From AWTP1-13 sp963814055 (GTDB lineage: Bacteria > Pseudomonadota > Alphaproteobacteria > Rhizobiales > Hyphomicrobiaceae), in the NCBI GenBank assembly GCA_963814055.1, contig CAWFBJ010000017.1, positions 248,001-312,000 of the forward strand: DNA of 64,000 nt, in the 5' to 3' direction. Below are positions 48,237 to 57,055 of this stretch, one piece after another (the first letter of the stretch is position 1; the number at the start of each line of letters is the position of its first letter). Both the position numbers and the translations under genes were made by a program. The notes under the pieces were generated by a model that was not told where the DNA came from, searched no databases, and was given only the letters and a program-made list of their open reading frames with translations.

Positions 48237-49481
48237 CTATGTCGCCGGTGACGCGCTCACAGGCCTCGTGACCCGCCATGCCAGTACAGCGGCAGCGAGC
48301 AGCATCGCCGACGCCAGCAGGAAGGGTGCGCCCGGTAACTGCCAACTTGCGTCCCTCGCAATAGAATGCGCAAAGACATAGCTGAAGAGGAGGGGTCCAA
48401 AGAGGCCGGCCAGCGCCATGAGGCTGGAATTGGCGCCTTGCAACTGGCCTTGCTCGGAACCGCTCACCAGGCGGCTCATGATGCCCATCGTCGCGGCTCC
48501 TCCCAGCCCCCACAGCGCCATGACCGGAATGCCGGCCCAGAAGCCCGCGCTGGTCGTCGCCAGGCCGTAGATGGCGAATCCCACCATGCCGAACAGGAGG
48601 CCGACGATCAGCGTCGTGCGTTCGCCCAGCCAGCTTATAACCGGGCGTATCAGACCGGCTTGCACGATCCCCGACGCCACACCGACAGCAGCGAGCGTGA
48701 GCCCCATCGTCTTGCCGTCCCAGCCGTAGCGATAGCTGGTGTAGAGCACCGTGACGGCCGGCAGCACGACATGGGCGAGGTGATAGAGGAACGCGACGCC
48801 TGCGAGGCCCAGCAGTTGGCGATGCTGGGCGAGCAACCGCAGCGAGCCCATCGGATTCGCGCGCGCCCAGCTGAACGCCATGCGCCGTTCGACAGGCAAG
48901 GACTCTGGTAGCACGAAGAAGCCGTAAGCGGCGTTGACGAGGGTCAGGCCTGCCGCCACCCAGAAGGGCAGGCGCGGGTCCAGGTCACCCATGATGCCGC
49001 CGAGCGCCGGTCCGAGCACGAAGCCGATGCCGAAGGCCGCGCCGACCATCCCGAAGGCGCCGGCGCGGTTCTCCGGCGGCGTCACGTCCGCGATGTAGGC
49101 GTTGGCCGTGGAAAAGCTCGCCGCCGTGACACCCGAAATCAGGCGGCCTATGAACAGCCACACGAGGTCGGGCGCTACTGCCATCAGGATGTAATCGAGT
49201 CCGAGCCCGAGCGTGGAGAATAGCAGTATCGGACGCCGACCATACGCATCCGACAGAGCCCCCAGGATTGGCGAAAACACAAACTGCATGAGGCCCCAGG
49301 CGGTACCGAAGACCCCGTAGATCTCGGCGGCCCTGGCGGTATTGCCGCCCGTCATGCTCTCGACCAGTTTGGGCAGCACCGGAATGATGATGCCGAGCGC
49401 CATGACGTCGAGGACCACCATGACGAAGATGAAGGCGAGCGCGGCCTTGCGCGACTGCGGCTTAGGGGTGGCTTTTTGCAT
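48237..49481 (-). CDS. MFS transporter, TetA/drug-efflux-like
   Basis: A 414-residue 12-helix MFS protein of the DHA1 group: DVMALGIIIPVLPKLVESM in helix 1, GALSDAYGRRPILLFS in loop 2-3, and GVTAASFSTANAYIADVTPP in helix 5, which resemble TetA-like and other efflux pumps. It is placed between purQ and purL. Similarity alone does not establish tetracycline resistance. Confidence 0.88.
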   Translation of the reverse strand: MQKATPKPQSRKAALAFIFVMVVLDVMALGIIIPVLPKLVESMTGGNTARAAEIYGVFGTAWGLMQFVFSPILGALSDAYGRRPILLFSTLGLGLDYILMAVAPDLVWLFIGRLISGVTAASFSTANAYIADVTPPENRAGAFGMVGAAFGIGFVLGPALGGIMGDLDPRLPFWVAAGLTLVNAAYGFFVLPESLPVERRMAFSWARANPMGSLRLLAQHRQLLGLAGVAFLYHLAHVVLPAVTVLYTSYRYGWDGKTMGLTLAAVGVASGIVQAGLIRPVISWLGERTTLIVGLLFGMVGFAIYGLATTSAGFWAGIPVMALWGLGGAATMGIMSRLVSGSEQGQLQGANSSLMALAGLFGPLLFSYVFAHSIARDASWQLPGAPFLLASAMLLAAAVLAWRVTRPVSASPAT

Positions 49482-49522
49482 GCGCCCAGATCTTCAGGAA
49501 AGACGGCGCCAATGAGACGGGC

Positions 49523-50216
49523 TCAGGCCGCTACGCGCTCGAGGAGGCTTTCGAACACCTTACGGCCGTCAGTGCCGCCGAGCATCGGCTCGAACAGGCG
49601 CTCGGGGTGCGGCATCATCCCCAGCACGCGCCGCCGCGCATCGCAGATGCCGGCAATGTTGTGCAGTGCCCCGTTCGGATTGGCCTCGGGCGTAGCGTTG
49701 CCGTCATTGTCGACGTAACGGAATACGATGCGGCCTTCGGCTTCCAGCGCGTCGAGCGTCGGCTTGTCGGCAAAGTAATTGCCGTCGCCGTGCGCCACGG
49801 GAATGCGGATCACTGCGCCCGGCTCGAAGCGGCTGGTGAACATCGTTCCGGTCTGTTCGACCTTGAGCAGCACGTCGCGGCACACGAATTTCAAAGCGGC
49901 GTTGCGCATCAGGATGCCCGGCAGGAGGCCCGCCTCGCACAGTACCTGGAAGCCGTTGCAGATGCCGAGCACCGGGGTGCCGGCCTTCGCTTTTGCCACC
50001 ACGTCACGCATGATGGGCGAGTGGGCAGCCATGGCGCCGGTGCGCAGATAGTCGCCGTAGGCAAAACCACCCGGCAGCACGATCAGGTCGGTCGCAGGCA
50101 CTGCCGCAGTCGCCGTGCCAGACCATGTTCACCGTGCCGCCCGTCACCTTCTCCAGTGCGACTTTCACATCGCGATCGCAATTGGAGCCGGGAAAGACGA
50201 TGACGGCTGATTTCAT
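49523..50216 (-). pseudogene. purQ: Phosphoribosylformylglycinamidine synthase glutaminase subunit PurQ, frame broken once
   Basis: The N-terminal segment (50216 to about 50112) reads KSAVIVFPGSNCDRDVKVAL and NMVWHGD, the PurQ opening. From about 50110 a different frame continues PATDLIVLPGGFAYGDYLR, then the nucleophile GICNGFQVLCEAGLLPG and a normal C-terminus to 49523. One base change near 50110 joins the two into about 230 residues. As purQ is needed for purine synthesis beside intact purS and purL, a sequence error is more likely than a true lesion. The start overlaps the upstream secreted-protein stop (ATGA). Confidence 0.9.
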
Positions 50217-50869
50217 TGGTTCTGCTTCCCCGCTGGCAGCACACGAAAACTCTCAAAGAAAGCTTCGATCGCCTGCTTATGCCTCTCGAAATCTTCGATG
50301 GGTGCGCGAGCGACAACGCGGTAGCGCGCCTCGGGACCGATCAGATACCGCACCGATGCCCGCCGTTCAGCGATCTGAAGGAACCGCACCTCGGCGCAAA
50401 TGACGTCCGCCGTGTAGGCGACTCGGGTGTCTTCCAGCGTCTGCTTCACGTTGTTGATGCGCGCGCGCGATGCATCGGACTCCCCGCAAATCGCCTGAGG
50501 GACCTCCTGCCGGAACGCCGCTTCGTCGTAGCCCTGCGCCAGATCGCTCGCTGTGCGGCCTGCGTCGCTGGCCACGATTTCGGCGCCGACTTCCATCACC
50601 AGCGCGGTAGCACTGCTGACCAGCGCGCTGCGTTCGGGGTCGAAGTCAGACGCGCACACGGCATCGACAGTTCCGGGCCCCTCTTCGAGCCGGCATCCGG
50701 CCGGAAGCGCAACTGCGTAGTGATATTGCTCGTTGGCAAACGTCTTGGTTGCGGCGGATGTCTGGGCGGCGGCGCTCGCCGCAAGCGCCATGACGAGCGC
50801 AGCCGTGCCGGCCAAGATCACGCCGGCGAGGACGGCGCGTGTCAGGGGCCGGCGCACACGGGCTTTCAT
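50213..50869 (-). CDS. Secreted protein of unknown function, coupled between purS and purQ
   Basis: A 218-residue protein with an Arg-rich n-region and a long signal peptide (VLAGVILAGTAALVMALAAS, cleavage near AAAQT). The mature part has about four cysteines and ends KQNQ. Both ends overlap neighbours by ATGA: its start with the purS stop and its stop with the purQ start. No known purine role or family recognised. An exported protein inside a cytosolic biosynthetic operon is unusual. Confidence 0.78.
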   Translation of the reverse strand: MKARVRRPLTRAVLAGVILAGTAALVMALAASAAAQTSAATKTFANEQYHYAVALPAGCRLEEGPGTVDAVCASDFDPERSALVSSATALVMEVGAEIVASDAGRTASDLAQGYDEAAFRQEVPQAICGESDASRARINNVKQTLEDTRVAYTADVICAEVRFLQIAERRASVRYLIGPEARYRVVARAPIEDFERHKQAIEAFFESFRVLPAGKQNQ

Positions 50870-51108
50870 TTCACCAGCTCGTAAGCGTAATTCTCGATGA
50901 CGGTGTTGGCGAGGAGGTCTTGGCAGATCTTTTCGACCTGAGCGCGCGCCTGAGCTTCATCCGTCTCGGCCAGATCGACCTCGATGTACTTGCCCTGCCG
51001 AACCTCGTTGACACCGCTGAAGCCGAGGCTTGCAAGCGCATGCTCGATCGCTTTGCCCTGTGGATCGAGAACGCCGTGCTTGAGGGTGATCTTGATGCGT
51101 GCCTGCAT
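50866..51108 (-). CDS. purS: Phosphoribosylformylglycinamidine synthase subunit PurS
   Basis: An 80-residue PurS with ITLKHGVLDPQGKAIEHAL and VRQGKYIEVDL. PurS bridges PurL and PurQ for ammonia transfer. ATG at 51108 matches the family N-terminus; an ATG at 51120 would add four residues. Its stop overlaps the next gene (ATGA). Lies 81 bp after purC. Confidence 0.95.
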   Translation of the reverse strand: MQARIKITLKHGVLDPQGKAIEHALASLGFSGVNEVRQGKYIEVDLAETDEAQARAQVEKICQDLLANTVIENYAYELVK

Positions 51109-51189
51109 GCGAATTCCCATGAGCGATCACGCTCGTAAATGCTCCGGAACAAACCTTTGCGCAAGCGGCGAACCGTCTCGGGCTCCAGG

Positions 51190-51966
51190 TCAGCTCGGTT
51201 TGGAGCTGACCAGCACCGGTCCGCTGCCTTTGGGCCGCGGATTTTCCGTCAGAACGCCGAGTCGGCGGGCAACTTCCTGGTAGGCCTCGAGAACCCCGCC
51301 CAAGTCGCGCCGGAAACGGTCCTTGTCGAGCTTGTCGGAGGTGGCGACGTCCCACAGCCGGCAGCAGTCGGGGCTGATCTCGTCGGCCAGCAGGATATGC
51401 ATCTGCTCGTTGTCCCACTGCCGGCCGAATTCCATCTTGAAGTCGATGAGGCGGATGCCGATGCCAAGGAACAGTCCGACCAGAAAATCGTTGACGCGCA
51501 ACGCCAGCGCCATGACCTCATCGATCTCCTGCGGCGTGGCCCACCCGAACGCCGTGATGTGCTCCTCCGTGACCATGGGGTCGTTGAGTTCATCGTTCTT
51601 GTAGTAGAATTCGATGATCGACCGCGGGAGCGGCTTGCCCTCTTCCAGACCCAGGCGCGTGGCCATCGAACCGGCAGCGACGTTGCGCACCACGACCTCG
51701 AGGGGAATGATCTCGACCTCGCGGATCAGTTGCTCGCGCATGTTCAGCCGGCGCATGAAATGCGTGGGCACGCCGATTTCGCCGAGCTTCGTGAAAATGT
51801 ACTCGGAGATGCGATTGTTGAGCACGCCCTTGCCTTCGATCAGGGCATGCTTCTTGTTGTTGAAGGCCGTCGCATCATCCTTGAAGTGCTGGATGAGCGT
51901 GCCGGGCTCAGGGCCTTCGTAGAGCACCTTGGCCTTGCCCTCGTACACGCGACGCCGCTTGTTCAT
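51190..51966 (-). CDS. purC: Phosphoribosylaminoimidazole-succinocarboxamide synthase PurC
   Basis: A 258-residue SAICAR synthetase: RRRVYEGKAKVLYEGPEPG at the N-terminus, FNNKKHALIEGKGVLNN, VVVRNVAAGSMATRLG, and DFKMEFGRQ-like KMEFGRQWD. It joins CAIR and aspartate in purine synthesis and heads the purC-purS-X-purQ-MFS-purL series. The ATG at 51966 is used; a GTG four codons upstream is possible. Confidence 0.97.
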   Translation of the reverse strand: MNKRRRVYEGKAKVLYEGPEPGTLIQHFKDDATAFNNKKHALIEGKGVLNNRISEYIFTKLGEIGVPTHFMRRLNMREQLIREVEIIPLEVVVRNVAAGSMATRLGLEEGKPLPRSIIEFYYKNDELNDPMVTEEHITAFGWATPQEIDEVMALALRVNDFLVGLFLGIGIRLIDFKMEFGRQWDNEQMHILLADEISPDCCRLWDVATSDKLDKDRFRRDLGGVLEAYQEVARRLGVLTENPRPKGSGPVLVSSKPS

Positions 51967-52292
51967 TTGTGTCCCCACGATCGAACTTTTGTGTGCTGGA
52001 GCGGCGCTCCGGACGACTGTTTCCCTTCAATTGCAGCGCGTCATTTTTCTCGCTGCAACGCGTAACAGGGTTCGAACCGCATCAGATTTTGCGCTTCAGA
52101 CACTAGCTGATGGTCGGACCGGAAACAATGTGGACCGCTGCCAAGAATACGCAACCGGGGCGGCCGAGAACCATAGTTGATCTCGCTGCCTCCCTCGGGG
52201 TATGGCTCAGGGCAGGCGGCCCTGAAATGGCCATACACGTCGTGTCATTATAGAACACTTCGGGAACGCGCAAGGCCCGATTGGAGAGGTTG
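51967..52292. other. Divergent intergenic region between purC and the F1-ATPase inhibitor gene
   Basis: 326 bp. It should hold promoters for both genes; TATAGA near 52249 is a possible -10 for the plus-strand gene, without a convincing -35. No gene, riboswitch or tRNA is recognisable. Confidence 0.4.
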
Positions 52293-52712
52293 ATGACCAC
52301 GTTCGACGATCGTGAAAAATCCTACGAGAAGAAGTTTGCCCTCGACGAGGAGCTGAAATTCAGGTCCGAGCAGCGCCGCAACAAGCTGATCGGCGAATGG
52401 GCTGCGGGAAAGCTCGGGCTGTCGGGTCCGGCGGTCGAGGACTATATCAAAACCGTGCGGAAGGCGGATCTCGCCTCCAAGGGCGATGAGGACGTTTTCG
52501 TGAAGATTCGGAAGGATTTCGATGCCAAAGCGGTGGCAGTGCCCGATGCCGAGCTGCGCAAGGCGATGGCCGATTTCCTGATCAAGGCAATCGAGCAGAT
52601 CGACGGCAGAACGGAAGGCCTAGGCAGGCTGCTCCTGCAACTGGCCTTTGTTCGGCTGTTTGCAGCTGTTCGAGCGGCTTCCCCGCTGGGCATTGCCAAG
52701 CCTGCAGATTGA
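52293..52712 (+). CDS. DUF1476 protein, F1-ATPase zeta inhibitor family
   Basis: A 139-residue, mostly helical protein starting TTFDDREKSYEKKFALDEEL, the signature of DUF1476, shown in Paracoccus to be the zeta subunit that inhibits F1-ATPase rotation. Family members are near 105 residues; here the last 30 (after EQIDGRTEG) are atypical and the frame may be extended by an indel, since a stop (TAG, 52622-52624) lies in the next frame. GGAGAGG precedes the ATG. Confidence 0.9.
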   Translation: MTTFDDREKSYEKKFALDEELKFRSEQRRNKLIGEWAAGKLGLSGPAVEDYIKTVRKADLASKGDEDVFVKIRKDFDAKAVAVPDAELRKAMADFLIKAIEQIDGRTEGLGRLLLQLAFVRLFAAVRAASPLGIAKPAD

Positions 52713-52804
52713 CTTGGCCATTGGGTCTCATTACCTGCTTGGCAAATGGTGCGTCACTTGCGTGGGGCGCGCCCTTGCGGCCTATCGCCTCCCAGGAGAC
52801 AAGC

Positions 52805-53643
52805 ATGGCGCGCACATCGCAGACGACGCCACGAGTCCAACGTCACAACCGTCGATCCGATCTGGCAGGACATCCGGCGCGAGGCCGAGGAGGCCGCGCA
52901 CAACGAGCCCGCGCTCGGCGGATTCCTCTATGCAACCATACTCAGCCAGAAAAGGCTGGAGGATGCCGTCTGCCACCGCCTCGCGCAGCGGCTGAACCAT
53001 TCCGACGTCGATGCCGGCCTGATCAGCCAGACCTTCGTGCAGGTCCTTCACGACCGGCCAGAACTCGGCCGGGCGTTTCGCGCCGATCTCGCGGCCGTCT
53101 ACGACCGCGATCCGGCCTGCAGCCGCTATATCGAGCCGCTGCTCTACTTCAAAGGCTTTCACGCGCTGGTCACGTATCGCTTTGCGCACGAGCTGCTGAA
53201 GCAGGGCCGCCGCGACTTCGCGCTCTACCTGCAAAGCCAGAGCTCGCGCATCTTTGCCGTGGACATCAATCCCGCCGCCCGCATCGGCATCGGCATCATG
53301 CTCGACCATGGCACCGGCATCGTCATCGGCGAGACGGCCGCGATCGGCGACAACTGCTCGCTGCTGCAGGGCGTGACCCTGGGCGGTACCGGCAAGGAGA
53401 CCGGTGACCGGCATCCCAAGATCGGCGACAACGTCATGATCGGCGCCGGCGCCAAAGTTCTGGGCAATATCAAGGTCGGCGATTGCTGCCGCATTGGCGC
53501 CGGCAGCGTGGTTCTGAAGGAAGTGCCACCGCGAGACGACGGTGGCCGGCGTGCCGGCCAAGGTGATCGGACCCGCCGGCTGCCCCGAGCCCGCCCGCTC
53601 GATGGACCAGCGTCTGGCGCCAGACGATTGCGGTTGCGGCTAG
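52805..53643 (+). pseudogene. cysE: Serine O-acetyltransferase CysE, frame broken twice
   Basis: CysE acetylates serine for cysteine synthesis. The start ATG at 52805 has AGGAGAC upstream; about 11 codons later the frame shifts (extra C near 52839) into VDPIWQDIRREAEEAAH and the full left-handed beta-helix with LDHGTGIVIGETAAIGD, LQGVTLGGTGK and IGAGAKVLGN. A second extra base near 53533 breaks the frame; the restored tail reads TTVAGVPAKVIGPAGCPEPA and ends at TAG 53641-53643. All catalytic parts are intact, so these look like sequence errors. Read literally, the frame fuses into the next gene. Confidence 0.88.
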
Positions 53644-53678
53644 AGGCAACTGCGCCAGAACGGAAAAAGGAGTGTTGT

Positions 53679-53894
53679 GTGAACCCGCAGGAAATGGTGC
53701 GCGTGCAAGCTTATATGCGCAAGGTGTTTGGCGCCAAGACTTTGTCGGTGCGCGCGCGGCCGAAGATCAAGGATTCGGCCGAAGTCTATGTCGGCGAGGA
53801 TTTCGTGGGCACGCTGACCGTCGACAACGAGGACGGCGAGCTCTGCTACCAGTTCCAGATGGCCATTCTCGAGATGGATCTCGAGGACGCCTGA
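53679..53894 (+). CDS. DUF3126 family protein
   Basis: A 71-residue protein with NPQEMVRVQAYMRKVFG at the start and FVGTLTVDNEDGELCYQFQM near the end, matching DUF3126, a small alphaproteobacterial family of unknown function often found after cysE. Start is GTG at 53679 with AAGGAG seven bases upstream. It lies 35 bp after the corrected cysE stop. Confidence 0.88.
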   Translation: MNPQEMVRVQAYMRKVFGAKTLSVRARPKIKDSAEVYVGEDFVGTLTVDNEDGELCYQFQMAILEMDLEDA

Positions 53895-53913
53895 TTTCCG
53901 GAGACTGGTTCGC

Positions 53914-54555
53914 ATGGCGCTTTACGAGCTTGACGGCCACCGCGTCGCGGTGCCGGCCAACGGCCGCTTCTGGGTGGCCGACAACGCGGTGCTGGTCGGC
54001 AAGGTCACCATCGAGGAGGACGCCAGCGTCTGGTTCAATACCGTGGCGCGCGGCGACAACGAGCCGATCGTGATCGGCGCCAGGAGCAACGTGCAGGACG
54101 GGTGCGTGCTGCACACCGATCCGGGCTTTCCGCTGATGATCGGGCCGGAGGCCACCATCGGCCACATGGTGATGCTGCACGGCTGCAGCATCGGCCGCGG
54201 CTCGCTGATCGGCATCGGCGCCATCGTGCTGAACGGCGCCAAGATCGGCGAGGACTGCCTGATCGGGGCCGGTGCCCTGATTCCGGAAGGCAAGGAAATC
54301 CCGTCCCGCTCGGTCGTGTTCGGCTCACCGGGCAAGATCATGCGCGAGGTCAAGGAAGCAGAACTGGAGCGCATGCGCTGGGGCGTGCAGCTCTACATGA
54401 AGAGGTGGCAGGACTACGCGCGCGCGCTCAAGCCGCCAGGCCGGCTAGCATCAGCCGGCACCACTTCTGCACTCAGCGAGATCTGCGCACGCCTGCCGAT
54501 GGCAGCGACGTGTCCATTTCCCTCGGGTCGAGCGACATCCATACGCGCGGGTTGA
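53914..54555 (+). CDS. Gamma carbonic anhydrase family protein
   Basis: A 213-residue left-handed beta-helix protein of the YrdA/PaaY type: ARGDNEPIVIGARSNVQDG near residue 49, metal histidines in VLHTDPGFPL and IGHMVMLHGCSIG. Family members end near residue 176-180 (after RWQDYARALK); the extra 33 residues overlap the convergent peptidase gene and probably follow an indel, since a stop at 54444-54446 is one frame away. Bicarbonate or other acyl-related function is not settled in this family. Confidence 0.9.
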   Translation: MALYELDGHRVAVPANGRFWVADNAVLVGKVTIEEDASVWFNTVARGDNEPIVIGARSNVQDGCVLHTDPGFPLMIGPEATIGHMVMLHGCSIGRGSLIGIGAIVLNGAKIGEDCLIGAGALIPEGKEIPSRSVVFGSPGKIMREVKEAELERMRWGVQLYMKRWQDYARALKPPGRLASAGTTSALSEICARLPMAATCPFPSGRATSIRAG

Positions 54556-55120
54556 GGTAGGACTGGCGCATCACGAAGTCATAGCGCGTGCGATGCCAGA
54601 CCTTGATTTCATCGGTCTTGTTGTCGAGGATGAAATCGCCCTGCGCGGTGCGCGCGGTGAGCACGGCATGGCCTTCGCCCCGCTCGTCGCGCACCACCGT
54701 GATCAGCAGCGCGCTTGCGGGCCAGCCGAGCTCCATCAGCCGCTTGCGCTTCAGCAGCACATAGTCTTCGCAGTCGCCCTTGGTCGTCGGGATGGTCCAG
54801 TAGTCCGTGACGCCGTAGAGTTCGATGTCGGTTACGGGTTCGATCTCGTGGTTGACCGCGCGATTGACGGCATCGAGTTCGGCAAGGCGTGCGGGTGAGG
54901 CGAAGAAGCGCTGGTCTTCCTGCTGACCCTGTGCGCACTCGCGGGGCATGCGCTCGCAGAAACTTACGAAGCCGTACGGCGGCTGCGTCAGGCCGAACAC
55001 CCGCATGAAGGGCGATGCGTAGTCCTGCCCTCTAGGCACAGAGGCCGGGTTTGCCAACGCCGCGCCCGGAAGCACGAGCAGGCCCGCCCAGCCAGCCACA
55101 ACGATCACGCCCCGTTTCAT
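54473..55120 (-). CDS. Bacterial transglutaminase-like cysteine peptidase (BTLCP)
   Basis: A 215-residue secreted protein: signal peptide (GVIVVAGWAGLLVLPGAALA), then the papain-like core with the catalytic cysteine in TTKGDCEDYVLLKRKRL near residue 128, histidine in GEGHAVLTARTAQGDFILDN near residue 165, and the following Asp/Asn. In other bacteria the LapG-type relatives cleave large adhesins under c-di-GMP control; a PilZ gene lies just upstream. ATG at 55120; longer frame upstream is unsupported. Confidence 0.9.
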   Translation of the reverse strand: MKRGVIVVAGWAGLLVLPGAALANPASVPRGQDYASPFMRVFGLTQPPYGFVSFCERMPRECAQGQQEDQRFFASPARLAELDAVNRAVNHEIEPVTDIELYGVTDYWTIPTTKGDCEDYVLLKRKRLMELGWPASALLITVVRDERGEGHAVLTARTAQGDFILDNKTDEIKVWHRTRYDFVMRQSYLNPRVWMSLDPREMDTSLPSAGVRRSR

Positions 55121-55282
55121 GCTCACCCTCAACCACCCGCGACAACACATACCGAACAGCTTCTCAGGTTTGCTGAGCCGCAGCCGCGCAATTCGATGCA
55201 AGCTTGATGCAGACTTGTGTCGAATTGCTGGTGCTATGCTCATGTCTCGTTAACCGTCGTTGTCATGGCCGCTCTTCGCGGC

Positions 55283-55920
55283 TCAGCCGAAATGCCGCCG
55301 CAGCGCCGCCTGATTTTGCGTGTCGATGAACTGGACGCCGAAGCCTTGGGCGTGATGGCGGACGACCCGCGCCCGCAGCTTGCCGAGCATGACCTCGGTG
55401 CCGATCTCCGGCCGCGCCGGCGTGCCGATCGACGCGCCGGAGACGGAGATGTCGAGCACCTGGCAGTCGAGGTGATGCCTTCCGCCAGCTGCAGCTGCTG
55501 CCGGCCGCTCTTGGGCGCGATGCGCTCGTGGCGGCGCTCTTCGGCGCCGTCGAGCTCGGAGCGGTTGGCGAGCCAGGTGAGCGTTGCCGCCAGCTTCTCG
55601 CGCTTGTGCTGGGTGGCGGCGAGCTTGAAGGCGAAGCCGCCTTCGAACTCCCGCACCACGGTGCCTTCGATGCCGCCGATATGGTCGAAGAAGGCAACGA
55701 CGCGCTCACCGATCGCCAACCGTGACCGGGGACATGGGCCTGATGGCTGCGCCGCCGGCAGAGATATCGATCAGCTTGCAGGGATGCTCCTGCTTGTTCT
55801 CGCGCATGAAGCGGCCCGAGCAACTCGACGGCGATCCGTTTGTGGCGGCGGCGGTCGGGTGCGACGCGCGTCAGCAGGCCCTGCGGAGCGGCGTGCAAAG
55901 GTCGTAGGGCTGCCGGACAT
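55283..55920 (-). pseudogene. Tandem PilZ-domain protein, frame broken four times
   Basis: Two PilZ domains become visible when four single-base shifts are corrected (near 55863, 55816, 55711 and 55470). Order: start MSGSPTTFARRSAG (55920), DRRRHKRIAVELLGRFMREN, KLIDISAGGAAIRPMSPVTV, ERVVAFFDHIGGIEGTVVRE, ERRHERIAPKSGRQ, then CQVLDISVSGASIGTPARPE to a stop at 55283. RRRHKRI plus DISAGG, and RRHERI plus DISVSG, are the two c-di-GMP binding patterns. About 212 residues. Motifs are intact on both sides of every shift, which suggests sequence error. At the second site GGGCC stands where GGGC fits. Confidence 0.82.
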
Positions 55921-56129
55921 CGAGCACCTGCGCGCAGTTCTGGGCGTCCCAGCCCACGGTGGCGAAGATTGTTGTGACCCGCAAGCCAATGCGGGAGCAC
56001 GTGGGTAACGGATGGTGACCCACTATGGCGGACAGGGCCTTAATGAAGGCTGAACCCGTGCGCCCGTTTGGGATTGGCTGCCGCAAACTTGTCGGAAACG
56101 TATGGCGGCGAGAGCTTGCTCGAACCCGC

Positions 56130-56756
56130 TCAATCTTTGGCGCGACCGCCATCAAAAACGCGAAAGAGGCGCCGTTCGCTTTTCACCAGGCGTACCGCGG
56201 GTGGCGCGGGCCGGAAGGCGCCTCCCGGCCTGTGCGCTCGATGATCGCGCGCGGCCGCCCGTCCGGCCAGATCAGCTCGTGGTCGATCAGGCGCTTGTTC
56301 GTCAGCTGCTCGTAGCCCAGCCAATGCGGCGATGTCAGCACGCTCATGGCGCCGATCACCCGTTCCATGGTGTTGTTGGCATGCATGAGCGGCAGCATGA
56401 TCACCTCGAGCTGCACGCGCCGCGCCGTGTCGGCGCCGGCCTCGATGGTGAGCAGCGTGACGGCGCCCTGCTCGCAGGTCGATTTCAGGCTGGCGGCGAT
56501 CGCCGCGCGGTCTGAGGCGGTCCACCCCGCGAGTAAGTTGGTGCCGCGCAACTCCACGCCGAAGTATCTCGCACAGCCGCGTGCCGGCCAGCCGATAGTG
56601 GTAGCGTGGCCGGATCCGTCGCGCTCGAGCATGAACGTCTCGGGCAGGATCGAGCTGATGCGCGAGGGCTCGATCTCGAGGCGGCCGAGGCGCGATGCGC
56701 CCGCCCCGCAGCTCGTTCCAGTAGGCATACAGCGTTTGAATGGTTCTTTGCTTCAT
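56130..56756 (-). pseudogene. PAS_5 domain protein, frame broken four times
   Basis: The start MKQRTIQTLYAYWNELRGGR is that of PAS_5 (PF07310-type) proteins of Hyphomicrobiales. Corrected shifts near 56684, 56605, 56566 and 56197 give LEIEPSRISSILPETFMLER, YHYRLAGTRLCEYFGVELRG, the long middle from TNLLAGWTASDR to RTGREAPSG, and VRLVKSERRLFRVFDGGR at the end. About 208 residues, soluble, sensing role unknown. It lies upstream of the PilZ gene on the same strand. Confidence 0.78.
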
Positions 56757-57055
56757 ACCGAATGCGCACTCTCCAGCCGGGGTATCTCGATGCTGTCGCC
56801 TTGCGCTTCGTGCTCCTGTGCCGAAACGGCACAAGGCGGCTCGTCGCCGGCTGCAGGTGCTCAGTGAGCACCCTTCGTGCCACGCAGGCTCGCGCAGGGC
56901 CTGGGACGGCCATTTGAGGCGGTCTGAGTTGCCGTTAGGGTTGCTGCGCAAGATGCCGGACAGCCGCACCTGCGGCCTTTTCTGCCGTCAGGGTTGCCAG
57001 GGCGACGGATGCGTGTGTAAGCGGGCACGGGCAAAAGCCGGAGCCTGCGACCCTC
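56757..57055. promoter_or_regulatory. Divergent region with a 17-bp palindrome
   Basis: 299 bp between the PAS_5 gene and the rhomboid gene. It contains a perfect odd palindrome, GGTGCTCA-G-TGAGCACC (56856-56872), a good candidate operator, and two similar TTGCCGTTAGGG / CTGCCGTCAGGG stretches near 56930 and 56983. No gene is visible. Confidence 0.4.

Noticed and set aside
48237..49481. Tetracycline resistance gene
   Set aside because: Only general DHA1/TetA-like motifs are present; chromosomal placement within purine genes and no mobile element argue against an acquired resistance gene.
52055..52095. GGGTTCGAACC, reminiscent of a tRNA T-loop
   Set aside because: Flanking bases cannot form the T stem, and no acceptor or anticodon arm is found on either strand.
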